A stretch of DNA of 64,000 bases from Bacillus cytotoxicus (GTDB taxonomy: Bacteria > Bacillota > Bacilli > Bacillales > Bacillaceae_G). The stretch is from assembly GCF_023715645.1 (NCBI RefSeq), contig NZ_JAMBOP010000013.1, positions 1 to 64,000 on the forward strand, read 5' to 3'. Below the pieces are notes generated by a model that saw only the letters and a program-made list of their open reading frames with translations, ran no database searches and was not told the origin of the DNA. The position numbers and the translations under genes are program-made. Of the stretch, positions 44,714-53,131 are shown in pieces. Numbering within the stretch: the first letter of the stretch is position 1; each line of letters begins with the position of its first letter.

Positions 44714-46117
44714 CTATGATACTTGCTTTTCTTTCTCAACGTCATCTACATACCAAATAAATTTACCTGTATATCCATAAATAACAGCGAGCGCTAATGA
44801 TACAAAGCTCAGCCACATAAATGGTAAATAAGATAGTGTTGAAACACCTAAAATACCCGCCATAAAGATCCCGTTATCAGACCATGGAACCATCCCTGAT
44901 GTGAGCGTTCCACCTACTTCTGAGTTACGCGCTAAAATGCGGCGATCTAATTTTAATTTATCATAGCTTTCTTCCATAATTTTTGGCGTTAAAATTAACG
45001 ATACATACATCGCACAGCCAAATACGTTTGCTAAAAATGCAACAATTAACGTCGAAAGTGTCACATTACCCGCAGAAGTTAACTTTTTCTCAAACTTCGA
45101 AACAATAACTTTTAAAACACCAAGCTTTTCTAGTAAACCACCAAAACCAAGGCCGAAAATAATTACTGCAACTGAACCGAGCATTCCTTCAATTCCGCCG
45201 CGATTTAATAGCTTATCGATGAAATCGATACCGGAATCAATCGAAAAGCCTTTGTAAGCTGTGCCAATCGCTTCTCCAAAGGGCATATCTTGGAAAAAAG
45301 CTGCCCAGATAGCTCCAAGAAGAGCACCCATTGCAATTGTAGGCATAGATGGTCGTTTCATCGCTAAAAGGATAATGACAACGACTGCTGGAACGAGCAT
45401 CCAAATGTGAATATCAAATTGCTTTAGTAACGCTGTCTTTAGAAAATCTACTTTTTCTAAATCTACATTCTCCCCGCCATACATCCAGCCTGCAACAGTA
45501 AACATAATACCTGTAATTATATAAGCTGGTACATCTAAATATAACATTGCACGTACGTGCGCAATAACATCTACTTTCGCCATAGAAGCTGCAAGTACAG
45601 TACTATCAGATAATGGTGACAATTTATCTCCGAAATACGCACCGGACAAAACAGCACCAGCTACTAAAGGAAGTGGTAATCCAAGTCCTTCCCCGATTGC
45701 CATCATGGCAATACCAGCTGTACCTACCGTCCCCCAAGAAGTACCTGTTGCGATAGATGTAATCGAACAAATAATTAATGTCGCTAATAAAAAGATACTT
45801 GGGTGAATAAATTCTAAACCATAATAAATAAGTGTTGGTACAACACCGCCAGCAATCCAAGTTCCAATTAGAGCACCAACCGCTACTAATATTAAAATTG
45901 CTTCTAGTCCATTCGAAATTCCTTTTGTAATTGCATCTTGTAATTCTTGATAACGAAATCCAAGTCTTAATCCAAGCGCAATGACAAGAAACCATGAAAT
46001 AAATAGCGCGAGCTGAATCGGTAAATCAAAAACTGTCTGAAACGAAAAGACAACGCCTAAAAATAATAGCAAAAGAATGATGATTTCGATCATCGATGGT
46101 AATCTTACACTTTTCAA
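44714..46117 (-). CDS. nhaC: Na+/H+ antiporter NhaC family
   Basis: Antiporter of 467 residues with about eleven or twelve helices. It has the NhaC signatures SGAYFGDKLSPLSDSTVLA and NSEVGGTLTSGMVPWSDNG, the latter near the C-terminal end. It would expel sodium in exchange for protons. The start is a TTG at 46117, with AAGGAGAG upstream. Malate/lactate antiporters (MleN) are a close alternative within the family, and could fit a window rich in dicarboxylate genes. Confidence 0.85.
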   Translation of the reverse strand: MKSVRLPSMIEIIILLLLFLGVVFSFQTVFDLPIQLALFISWFLVIALGLRLGFRYQELQDAITKGISNGLEAILILVAVGALIGTWIAGGVVPTLIYYGLEFIHPSIFLLATLIICSITSIATGTSWGTVGTAGIAMMAIGEGLGLPLPLVAGAVLSGAYFGDKLSPLSDSTVLAASMAKVDVIAHVRAMLYLDVPAYIITGIMFTVAGWMYGGENVDLEKVDFLKTALLKQFDIHIWMLVPAVVVIILLAMKRPSMPTIAMGALLGAIWAAFFQDMPFGEAIGTAYKGFSIDSGIDFIDKLLNRGGIEGMLGSVAVIIFGLGFGGLLEKLGVLKVIVSKFEKKLTSAGNVTLSTLIVAFLANVFGCAMYVSLILTPKIMEESYDKLKLDRRILARNSEVGGTLTSGMVPWSDNGIFMAGILGVSTLSYLPFMWLSFVSLALAVIYGYTGKFIWYVDDVEKEKQVS

Positions 46118-46341
46118 ATTTCTTCTCTCCTTATGAAGTAATAACATGATGCATGTCGTTTAGTTACCCCTGCATAAACACAACTAAACAAAAGATGAAT
46201 ATTCAAACTATTCCGATTTGTTTTTCTAGTATAATAAATGCACGACCTTTTTATTGTAAAAGTACAGCCCATATTTCGCAATGATTATTTGAAAAAATAC
46301 ATTGTTTTTTCTTATTTCATTAATATTCAATCTAATTCATC

Positions 46342-46383
46342 AAAAAGAAGCTATTATAAAATTGATAAGAATAGCTTCTTTTT
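46342..46383 (+). terminator. strong terminator-like hairpin with no assigned gene
   Basis: Perfect 14-bp stem AAAAAGAAGCTATT with AATAGCTTCTTTTT. No plus-strand gene lies upstream, so it may end a small RNA, or act on the minus strand before nhaC. Confidence 0.7.
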
Positions 46384-46430
46384 GTATTCTCCACTACCCC
46401 AAATTTGTATCATGCTTTGAATCAAATTCA

Positions 46431-46622
46431 TGTATATATTCATTTTAGTTTTTCGACATATATATCACTGCTATGCAGAATACAACATGACAGCTACTTG
46501 CTCTCTCCTTCTGTTTTAACCTTACATGTGGTAGAAAAAGGTCCTGACCGCTTCTATGCATGGCCAGATGCTCTCGCCCGCCTAAAGGGTTTTTATATCA
46601 ACTTTTTAATTTGTATTTACAG
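46431..46622 (+). repeat. dispersed repeat, type B ends
   Basis: Left TGTATATATTCATTTTAGTT, core CTGACCGCTTCTATGCATGG, right TTTTTAATTTGTATTTACAG. It lies in the 690-base region between nhaC and the DinB-like gene, which otherwise holds two hairpins and no gene. Confidence 0.75.
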
Positions 46623-46704
46623 ATAATTAATAACCGAAATGGAAGAAAGATCACAAAAATGATCAAACTTTTTTATGAAAGATAAATAGTCAATCTCAAA
46701 AGTG

Positions 46705-46739
46705 GAATCCATTTTGATCATTCTTTTCAAAATGGATTC
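46705..46739 (+). terminator. terminator-like hairpin on the plus strand
   Basis: GAATCCATTTTGA pairs with TCAAAATGGATTC, followed by TTTTTATTTTG. No plus-strand gene is upstream. Confidence 0.6.
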
Positions 46740-46807
46740 TTTTTATTTTGTCGTACAATCCAGTTTTGAGGAACACTTTTAATCCAGCCTTTGTTTAAGC
46801 TACACCC

Positions 46808-47311
46808 TTATTTTATAAATAGGCTGTTTTCCCTTAGAAATTGTATAATTTGTCCTTGATGATGGTTATCGTGGTCTGTAAATTCCTTAACAATATATAT
46901 AAGTGAATAAGGAGTTCCAGTATGTGGACAATGGGTTACACCATTTGCAGTTAATGGCTTTTTTAACGTTTCGATTGGTAGCTCGTTAAGTTCTCTTACA
47001 AGTAGTTCCCTTGTATTTTTTGCTTCTTCAAGAAGTTTTGATTGTGATATACCTGATTTTGCGTAGTTTGACGCCTTTTTATTATGTGTATCAAAATCTG
47101 GAAACTCCATTCCCTTTTCCTTTTGTACAGATGGAATGACTTCTGTTAATAGATGATTGTCCCAATTCATAATATGTGCGACTATCTCGCTTACGGACCA
47201 TTTACCGTCAGCTATCGGTTTGAACCATAATGTTCCATCGATTTCTTCTAAAGTGTTTAGCCAAGATGAATAATGATTGAAATGACTTATTATATTTTTT
47301 TCCTCACTCAA
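46808..47311 (-). CDS. DinB/YfiT-like four-helix metalloprotein
   Basis: Protein of 167 residues in the DinB_2 superfamily. Histidines that could form the metal site are in WSVSEIVAHIMNWDNHL (His near residue 45) and TDHDNHHQGQIIQFLRE at the C-terminus. Related Bacillus proteins act in thiol transfer (bacillithiol) or are induced by DNA damage; which applies here is unknown. It is monocistronic on the minus strand. Confidence 0.75.
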   Translation of the reverse strand: MSEEKNIISHFNHYSSWLNTLEEIDGTLWFKPIADGKWSVSEIVAHIMNWDNHLLTEVIPSVQKEKGMEFPDFDTHNKKASNYAKSGISQSKLLEEAKNTRELLVRELNELPIETLKKPLTANGVTHCPHTGTPYSLIYIVKEFTDHDNHHQGQIIQFLRENSLFIK

Positions 47312-47462
47312 TATAATCCCTCTTTTCTAAATTAAGTTAATATAATTATAACATAAAATCCCAAGAAAATGAAACGTATGTTCTTATTTGTGTTTTATGT
47401 TACAAAAACAACATTTGAGATGCAATCTTACCACTTACAAATAGCGAGCTTAAATCCCAAAT

Positions 47463-47492
47463 AAAAAACTGCTGAGAATCTCAACAGTTTTT
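47463..47492 (-). terminator. terminator of the siderophore importer operon
   Basis: AAAAAACTGCTGAGA pairs with TCTCAACAGTTTTTT with one mismatch. It directly follows the ATPase stop codon. Confidence 0.85.
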
Positions 47493-48314
47493 TCACCCAA
47501 CAATTCTTTCTACTTGCTGTTCTTTTTGTTCTGAAAGCAAAGCATATGGTGTACACATGTAAGTCTTCGCAACTTGATCGTATACAACACGCGCTTTCAC
47601 ACCAAACACTGTTTCAAACAATTCATCATTTAAAATCTCATTGGGTGCTCCTTCCATTACTTTATCTCCATCTTTAATCGCAACAATGTGATGCGCATAT
47701 TTAGCGGCATGATTTAAATCATGTACAACCATAACAACCGTTCGCTTTTCTTCTTCATTTAACTTTTTTAATAACTCTAATACTTCTAACTGGTGGGCCA
47801 TATCTAAATACGTTGTCGGCTCATCTAATAATAATAACTCCGTATCTTGCGCAAGTGCCATCGCAATCCAAACGCGCTGCCGTTGTCCACCTGATAGCTC
47901 ATCTAATGTACGATTTGTAAATTGATGCATTCCTGTTACTTCAAGCGCCCAGTTTACCATTTCATGATCTTTCTCTGTTCGCTTTCCAAGTAGACGTTGG
48001 TGCGGATATCGACCATGCCAAACGAGGCCTTCTACTGTTAATCCTTCAGGTGCCGTCGGTGACTGTGGTAATATTGCCAATTTCTTTGATACTTCTTTTG
48101 TTGGCATTGTATGAATGGCTTTACCATCTAAATATACGTGACCTTTAGTTGGTTGCAGCAATCGTGCTAGCGATTTTAAAATCGTTGACTTACCGCATCC
48201 ATTTCGGCCAACTAGCGCCGTAATTTTCCCTTCCGGAATATATAAATCAAGATGATTAATAATCGTTTGATTTCCGTACATAAGCTCCAATTGTTCCGTA
48301 TGTAAACTTGTCAT
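47493..48314 (-). CDS. Fe-siderophore ABC importer ATPase (FecE/YusV-like)
   Basis: ATPase of about 273 residues. The Walker A motif is GRNGCGKSTILKSL (about residues 36-49), the signature LSGGQRQRVWIAMAL, and the Walker B motif LLLLDEPTTYLD, wording typical of the FepC/FhuC class of iron importers. The start at 48314 follows AAGGGGTGAACAAG; the GTG three codons upstream is inside the ribosome binding site. It is last in an operon with two FecCD permeases and a binding lipoprotein. In staphylococci the equivalent HtsABC importer borrows the separate FhuC ATPase, so having one in the operon is a difference. Confidence 0.88.
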   Translation of the reverse strand: MTSLHTEQLELMYGNQTIINHLDLYIPEGKITALVGRNGCGKSTILKSLARLLQPTKGHVYLDGKAIHTMPTKEVSKKLAILPQSPTAPEGLTVEGLVWHGRYPHQRLLGKRTEKDHEMVNWALEVTGMHQFTNRTLDELSGGQRQRVWIAMALAQDTELLLLDEPTTYLDMAHQLEVLELLKKLNEEEKRTVVMVVHDLNHAAKYAHHIVAIKDGDKVMEGAPNEILNDELFETVFGVKARVVYDQVAKTYMCTPYALLSEQKEQQVERIVG

Positions 48315-48347
48315 CTTGTTCACCCCTTATTTGTTATTTAGAAGAGA

Positions 48348-49325
48348 CTATGTTCCTTTTCTAATGACGAGTAAATATATAAAATACGGTGCGCCAATAA
48401 GGGCCGTAATAATACCTGCTGGTATTTCAATAGGCGGAATAATAATTCTCCCCACCATATCTGCACCCGTAACGAGCACTGCACCGAGTAAAGCTGAAAC
48501 TGGCAAGAACAATCTACTGTCTGAGCCAACAAGCAAACGCGCTGCATGCGGGATAACAAGCCCTACAAAACTAATTGTCCCTGCTACTGCTACTGAGCTT
48601 GCAGCTAAGGCAACAGCTACGCCGATCAACACAAGACGAGCGGCATTTATACGCATACCTAAACCTTTTACAGTTTCTTCATTTAATAATAGAAGGTTAA
48701 TTTGCTTATAACTTACAAATGTAATGACCGCCCCAATTATCGTCCATGGCCATAGCATATCAACATGTTCCCAAGACCTTGCATATAGACTTCCCTTTAG
48801 CCAGACGAGAGCTTGTGAAGAATCAACTGCAAATTTCACAATAATAAATGTAATAAGAGCCTGTAAACCGGTAGAAATAGCTACGCCGCATAACGCAAGA
48901 CGTTCTGGTTTTACTCCTCCTTTTTGATACGAAAATACATACACTAGTAAACTCGCAATCATTGCCCCGACAAATGCAGCCACAGGAAGCATAATTGCCG
49001 GCACACTTGGAAACATAAGGAGCATAATCACAGCTGCTAATCCTCCGCCAGCAGAAACCCCAATTATATCAGGTGCTGCAAGCGGATTCCGTGTAACACC
49101 TTGTAAAATAGATCCTGATAATGCCATGTTAATCCCAACTAATATCGCGATGATAAGACGCGGTAAACGATATTTTAGTACAACACCTTCACCTGTCATC
49201 AGCTCTTCTATAATCTCAACAAGCGGCGTTGGTACAGCGCCGAGCCGCAAACTTAGTAGAGAAAGCGCAACTAGCAATATAAAACCTACTATTATAACAA
49301 TTGTAAACCGGCCAAACTTTTTCAT
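48348..49325 (-). CDS. FecCD-type siderophore permease, second subunit
   Basis: Membrane protein of 325 residues with nine or ten helices. It shows the FecCD signatures RLPRLIIAILVGINMALSGS, GVTRNPLAAPDIIGVSAGGG and SFVGLVIPHAARLLVGSD. Its ribosome binding site and ATG lie immediately beside the right end of a TnpB element; before insertion its ATG overlapped the stop of the upstream permease (ATGA). It pairs with 50976-52010 as a heterodimeric channel for the Fe-siderophore. Confidence 0.88.
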   Translation of the reverse strand: MKKFGRFTIVIIVGFILLVALSLLSLRLGAVPTPLVEIIEELMTGEGVVLKYRLPRLIIAILVGINMALSGSILQGVTRNPLAAPDIIGVSAGGGLAAVIMLLMFPSVPAIMLPVAAFVGAMIASLLVYVFSYQKGGVKPERLALCGVAISTGLQALITFIIVKFAVDSSQALVWLKGSLYARSWEHVDMLWPWTIIGAVITFVSYKQINLLLLNEETVKGLGMRINAARLVLIGVAVALAASSVAVAGTISFVGLVIPHAARLLVGSDSRLFLPVSALLGAVLVTGADMVGRIIIPPIEIPAGIITALIGAPYFIYLLVIRKGT

Positions 49326-49350
49326 TTCACAGCACCTCTCTTCCTTCTCA

Positions 49351-49530
49351 GTGAACTACCCACCACTTAACGCCCTTACGGTCTGTTTGAAGTGGGGGCT
49401 TCAAAAGTCAAAAGACTTTCTCTTTTATTGCTAATTCATCCACAAGCCTAGCGGCTCATGTCCAAAGCCTTGAATTCGCGGCGTCCCTACCGCTAATAAA
49501 ATCGATACAAACTACGCGATTATACTTTGT
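49351..49530 (-). ncRNA. predicted right-end (omega) RNA of element 2
   Basis: The right end beyond the tnpB stop (about 160 bases with a GC-rich hairpin) is the expected source of the TnpB guide RNA. The guide would begin TGAGAAGGAAGAGAGGTG, the junction of the two permease genes. Ends are estimates. Confidence 0.45.
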
Positions 49531-50837
49531 TCGTGCAGAATACGAATGCCATAATATTTTAGATTACGCCCCGCATTGTAATCTCTATCGATTTTCGTGC
49601 CACAATTATCGCACGTATAGATTCTTTCAGATAATTTCAACTGATCTTTTTTGTGATTACACTCACTGCATAATTTACTCGATGCAAAATACTGATCCGC
49701 AACGATGTAATGTTTGCCTTTTTTCTTAGATTTGTACTGTAACATCGTTCGAAACATACCAAATCCATTATCATGCAGCTTTTTTCCTAAACGCAAACAT
49801 TGTGCAAGGTTACTTAAGTTCAAATCTTCTACAACAATGGCATGATAATCATTGGTTATCTGATTACTGTTCTTGTGTAGAAAATCTTTTCTTTGGTTTT
49901 TTGCTTTTGTTGTTACCTTTTGATATTCTTTCACTTGCTTTTCATAATTTTTACTATATATGATATTTCCTGTTTCATCTGTTTTTGCATGGTTCTTTTT
50001 GCGAGCTAAGGATTTATTGATTCTTCGTTGCCTTTTTTCTATGATTTTGTTATACCGACTGTACTGAGCTGTTCGTCCTTCGCTGTCTACATACAATTCG
50101 CTTTGACTGTAATCTAGTCCAATTACTTCGTCAGCAGTCACGAATTCTACTTGTTTTTCATTTGGACAAAAATAATCAACAGAAAGAGACACAACATATT
50201 TTGTTCCTTCTCGCTTAATTGTTGCTTTTTTTATGATTCCATCAATCGGTAATTCTCGATGTAGATGAATAGAAATACCTTCTTGAAACTTTGGAATACA
50301 TAAGAAATAAGAACCATTTTCTTGCGTGATTTTTATGTTTCCGTTGGTTTGATTCGTAGTATAGCTTAATTTCCCCTGTTTTTTACTATGGAATTTAGGC
50401 ATACCTTTTATGTCTTTCAACGTAGGAACATAACCGATTGTTTTCATCTTTTTACGAACCGATTTTTTATATTGAATAGGTTGTTTCGCGTAGGTTTCAT
50501 TATATTTTTTAAGGGCTGCCTGGAATCTCATTTTTGCGTCATTATAAACAAAAGAATCATTACTTTTATCTAAGTAATCATATTTGGCTGTGATCGTTGT
50601 ATAATTCGGAATTTTATAACGAATAAATCCACTTTCAAAACCTATAGATTCTAAATATTCATACAAACCAGAGACATATTCGTTATACACTTTTCGTTCA
50701 CATCCAAACGATTTTTCTAATTTCGTTACTTGTTCAGGTGTGGGAAAAATAGCGTATCGAAATGCATAGGTAGACCATCCATCCCGTAACGACTTTTTTG
50801 TTCCTTTTATATGTACACCCTCTTTTGTGGTTGCCAT
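49512..50837 (-). CDS. tnpB: TnpB RNA-guided endonuclease, apparently intact
   Basis: Protein of 441 residues. All three RuvC acidic positions are present: Asp in VIGLDYSQSELYVD, Glu in AIVVEDLNLSNLAQ and Asp in KIDRDYNAGRNLKYYG. The C4 zinc ribbon is complete (CSECNHKKDQLK, then CDNCG). The N-terminal helix-turn-helix region and the SLARKK basic segment are normal. The start is the ATG at 50837, seven bases after AAGGAG. Only tnpB is present, so transposition needs TnpA in trans, while the nuclease could cut empty sites flanked by TTTAA. Confidence 0.9.
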   Translation of the reverse strand: MATTKEGVHIKGTKKSLRDGWSTYAFRYAIFPTPEQVTKLEKSFGCERKVYNEYVSGLYEYLESIGFESGFIRYKIPNYTTITAKYDYLDKSNDSFVYNDAKMRFQAALKKYNETYAKQPIQYKKSVRKKMKTIGYVPTLKDIKGMPKFHSKKQGKLSYTTNQTNGNIKITQENGSYFLCIPKFQEGISIHLHRELPIDGIIKKATIKREGTKYVVSLSVDYFCPNEKQVEFVTADEVIGLDYSQSELYVDSEGRTAQYSRYNKIIEKRQRRINKSLARKKNHAKTDETGNIIYSKNYEKQVKEYQKVTTKAKNQRKDFLHKNSNQITNDYHAIVVEDLNLSNLAQCLRLGKKLHDNGFGMFRTMLQYKSKKKGKHYIVADQYFASSKLCSECNHKKDQLKLSERIYTCDNCGTKIDRDYNAGRNLKYYGIRILHEQSIIA

Positions 50838-50975
50838 ATACATTCTCCTTTCTTCCCTATTTTCATATTTATTATATCGCATAGTCTCAAAAGTACATAC
50901 AAAGAACATATGTAGGCTATCGCCTACCGAAAATTCATTCCCCACCTACTCGCTAGGTTACGCCCTTCCCGCTCC

Positions 50976-52010
50976 TTAAGGAAGGGGACTTCTTTTCGGA
51001 AAATATGTTAAATAAATGAAGAATGGTGTACCTAAAAGTGCTGTAATAACGCCAACAGGTGTTTCTGCTGGATAAGACACCCATTGCGCTGCAAAATCTG
51101 CTATGACAAGAAGATTAGCGCCGAGCAATGCCGAAAATGGTATAATAATTCGGTAATCTTGACCAACTAGTTTTCTAGCAATATGCGGAACGATAAGTCC
51201 GATAAATCCAATCGGTCCAGCTACCGCAACTGCACTACCAACAAGAATAACAATTAAAAACGCAAATAGTCTCCGAATCCAAAGTACATTTACACCAAGT
51301 CCACGTGCTGTCTCTTCACCTAGAGATAAAATATTCAATTGATTTGCTAGAAAAAACACAAGAATCATAACAGGAACTGCCGAAACTAACATCATTTTTA
51401 TATCTTGCCAGTTTGCCCCTGATAACTTCCCGGCCATCCAATATAAAATCTCTGTTAGTTGTGTTTCATATAACAAAATCGCTCCTGTCGTTAATGATCC
51501 AAGGAATAAACTCATCGCAATGCCAGCAAGCACAAGACGTGAAGGTGTATATTCACCGCGAAATGCTAATGAATAAATCACACTTCCACCTGCAGCCGCC
51601 CCGAGAAAAGCTGCTAGTAAAATAACAAAACTCGTATCCTTCTCTCCAAATAGTAAAAGAGCAATAACAACAAAACAAGAAGCCCCTTGGTTTATTCCCA
51701 TATTTTCTGGATCAGATAACGGATTTCGCGTAATCCCTTGTAATAAACACCCGGCAACAGCTAATACAGCGCCAAGTATTGCTCCTAGCACGACACGCGG
51801 TACACGTACTTGCCAAACTGTATAATAAATTAAATTTTTGGTATCTGCTGCAAATACTTCTGATATGTTATGAAATGACAATCCTTTTACACGAAATAAT
51901 GCGGAAAGAGCTCCAACCATTATTAATAGTAGAAAAAAGAGCATAAATTGCAAAGTAGAAGAAGCATACGGATGTAGCGCCCGTCTGCTTCTAGTTTGTG
52001 TATCATACAA
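50976..52010 (-). CDS. FecCD-type siderophore permease, first subunit, C-terminus replaced by IS sequence
   Basis: Membrane protein of about 344 residues. FecCD signatures are RVPRVVLGAILGAVLAVAGC, GITRNPLSDPENMGINQGAS and PIGFIGLIVPHIARKLVGQD. The last residues (TYFPKRSPLP) are encoded by the left end of TnpB element 2; the original end was probably MRRKRGAVK. The lost tail is a short cytosolic extension after the last helix, so function may persist. AAGGAG with proper spacing suggests the TTG at 52010. It lies 13 bases after the binding-protein gene. Confidence 0.85.
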   Translation of the reverse strand: MYDTQTRSRRALHPYASSTLQFMLFFLLLIMVGALSALFRVKGLSFHNISEVFAADTKNLIYYTVWQVRVPRVVLGAILGAVLAVAGCLLQGITRNPLSDPENMGINQGASCFVVIALLLFGEKDTSFVILLAAFLGAAAGGSVIYSLAFRGEYTPSRLVLAGIAMSLFLGSLTTGAILLYETQLTEILYWMAGKLSGANWQDIKMMLVSAVPVMILVFFLANQLNILSLGEETARGLGVNVLWIRRLFAFLIVILVGSAVAVAGPIGFIGLIVPHIARKLVGQDYRIIIPFSALLGANLLVIADFAAQWVSYPAETPVGVITALLGTPFFIYLTYFPKRSPLP

Positions 52011-52023
52011 AGTCTCCAACTCC

Positions 52024-52986
52024 TTATTTAGAAGACTGACCTGTTAATGCTGGAAGTGCCTCATCTAAAATTTTATCTGCTGCAATTGGTCCGCGCCCAC
52101 GTGCCCAAAGATTACGATCAACATCAATGACATGCTTTTCTTTTACTGCTTTTAAGTTATTGTACAGTGGATTATTTTTAAACTTCTCTACATTTTCTCC
52201 ATATAAGAAGATATAGTCTGGATTGATTTCATTTAGGCGTTCCATCGTAACTTTCGCAATTTCTGCTTTACCTTCTGTTTTTTCTTTTTTCCCTTCATAT
52301 GCGTACTTCACGCCAACATCTGTCATTAACGAACCAATAAATGAATCTTTAATCCATACAGAAAACTCATCATCAAAAGCACCAATAACAAGTACTGTTG
52401 GATTTCCTTTTACTTTCTCTTTTGCTTTTGTAATTTTATCTTGTAATTCTGTGCGAATCTTTTTCGCTTGTTCTTCTTTTCCAACCGCTTTCGCAATGGT
52501 ATCCATATTCTTCATTACTTCATCATAACTGTTATCATCGAATGCAATTGTTGGCGCAATATCTTTTAATTCTTTTTGAATCATATTGTGACGATCTTTA
52601 CTCGCAATAATTAAATCTGGTTTCACAGATGAAATCACTTCTAAGTTTGGCGCTTTTCGCTCTCCAACATCTTTAACTTTCGATGCTTTATCTTGTAAAT
52701 ATTCTGGAACTTTTGTTTTCCCCACTCCAGCATTTGCAACTGGTGTAACACCTAAATCTACTAATGTATCAATAAATGAAAAGTCGAGAGTTACAATATT
52801 TTTTGGTGTTTCTTTTAACTCTGTTTCTCCCCACTCATGTTTAATTTTCACTGACCCTGCTTGATTTTTTGCTTCTGCTTTATCTTCTTTTTTAGCCGTT
52901 TCTTTTGCTTCTCCACTGCAGCCAGCAAGCGCTCCCATCGCTAATGACATAACTATAAGTAAAGTACTCATTTTTTTCTTGTTCAT
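52024..52986 (-). CDS. Fe-siderophore-binding lipoprotein (HtsA/YfiY-like)
   Basis: Cluster A-III substrate-binding protein of 320 residues. It has a signal peptide with lipobox LAGC (Cys23), a Lys/Glu/Ala-rich linker, then two lobes joined by a long helix. Landmarks are NIVTLDFSFIDTLVDLGVTP, PDLIIASKDRH and NPDYIFLYGEN. The start is the ATG at 52986 after GGGGGAT; the in-frame ATG at 53028 lies in the Fur-like box and is wrong. It probably captures the ferric citrate-type siderophore made by the neighbouring genes, as HtsA does for staphyloferrin A. Confidence 0.88.
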   Translation of the reverse strand: MNKKKMSTLLIVMSLAMGALAGCSGEAKETAKKEDKAEAKNQAGSVKIKHEWGETELKETPKNIVTLDFSFIDTLVDLGVTPVANAGVGKTKVPEYLQDKASKVKDVGERKAPNLEVISSVKPDLIIASKDRHNMIQKELKDIAPTIAFDDNSYDEVMKNMDTIAKAVGKEEQAKKIRTELQDKITKAKEKVKGNPTVLVIGAFDDEFSVWIKDSFIGSLMTDVGVKYAYEGKKEKTEGKAEIAKVTMERLNEINPDYIFLYGENVEKFKNNPLYNNLKAVKEKHVIDVDRNLWARGRGPIAADKILDEALPALTGQSSK

Positions 52987-53012
52987 TATGTAATCCCCCA
53001 TGCAATTAATAT

Positions 53013-53027
53013 TGATAATCATTTTCA
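53013..53027 (-). promoter_or_regulatory. Fur box of the importer operon
   Basis: On the minus strand TGAAAATGATTATCA differs from the 7-1-7 Bacillus Fur consensus TGATAATNATTATCA at only one half-site position besides the centre. It lies 27 bases before the lipoprotein start codon. Confidence 0.8.
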
Positions 53028-53088
53028 TTTAATATAATATCATAATTTCAGAAATTGTCTATCATTTTCCAAAAAATATTTTTGGAGA

Positions 53089-53131
53089 TGATTAATGGGC
53101 AGTGCACTGATGGTTAGTTGAACTTTATAAA
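53089..53131 (+). repeat. family C repeat, copy 3 (short, reversed)
   Basis: ATTAATGGGCAGTGCACTGA then GTTAGTTGAACTTTATAAA is an inverted, diverged match to part of 40231-40390. It overlaps the stop codon of the racemase-like gene. Confidence 0.45.

Larger units (their letters stand above)
49351..51007 (-). mobile_element. IS1341-type TnpB-only element 2
   Basis: 1657 bp, no tnpA. Left end on the minus strand: CATATTTTCCGAAAAGAAGT, then a hairpin (CCCTTCC/GGAAGGG). Right end: the CCCCCACTTCAAACAG region and closing GGTAGTTCAC. It is preceded by TTTAA (51008-51012) and followed by TGAGAAGGAA. Removing it gives the upstream permease the end IYLMRRKRGAVK, with its TGA overlapping the next ATG. 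This reconstruction supports the boundaries to the base. Confidence 0.8.

Noticed and set aside
52987-53028. Longer start for the binding lipoprotein
   Set aside because: The upstream ATG lies in the Fur-like box and would put a charged, non-signal segment before the signal peptide.
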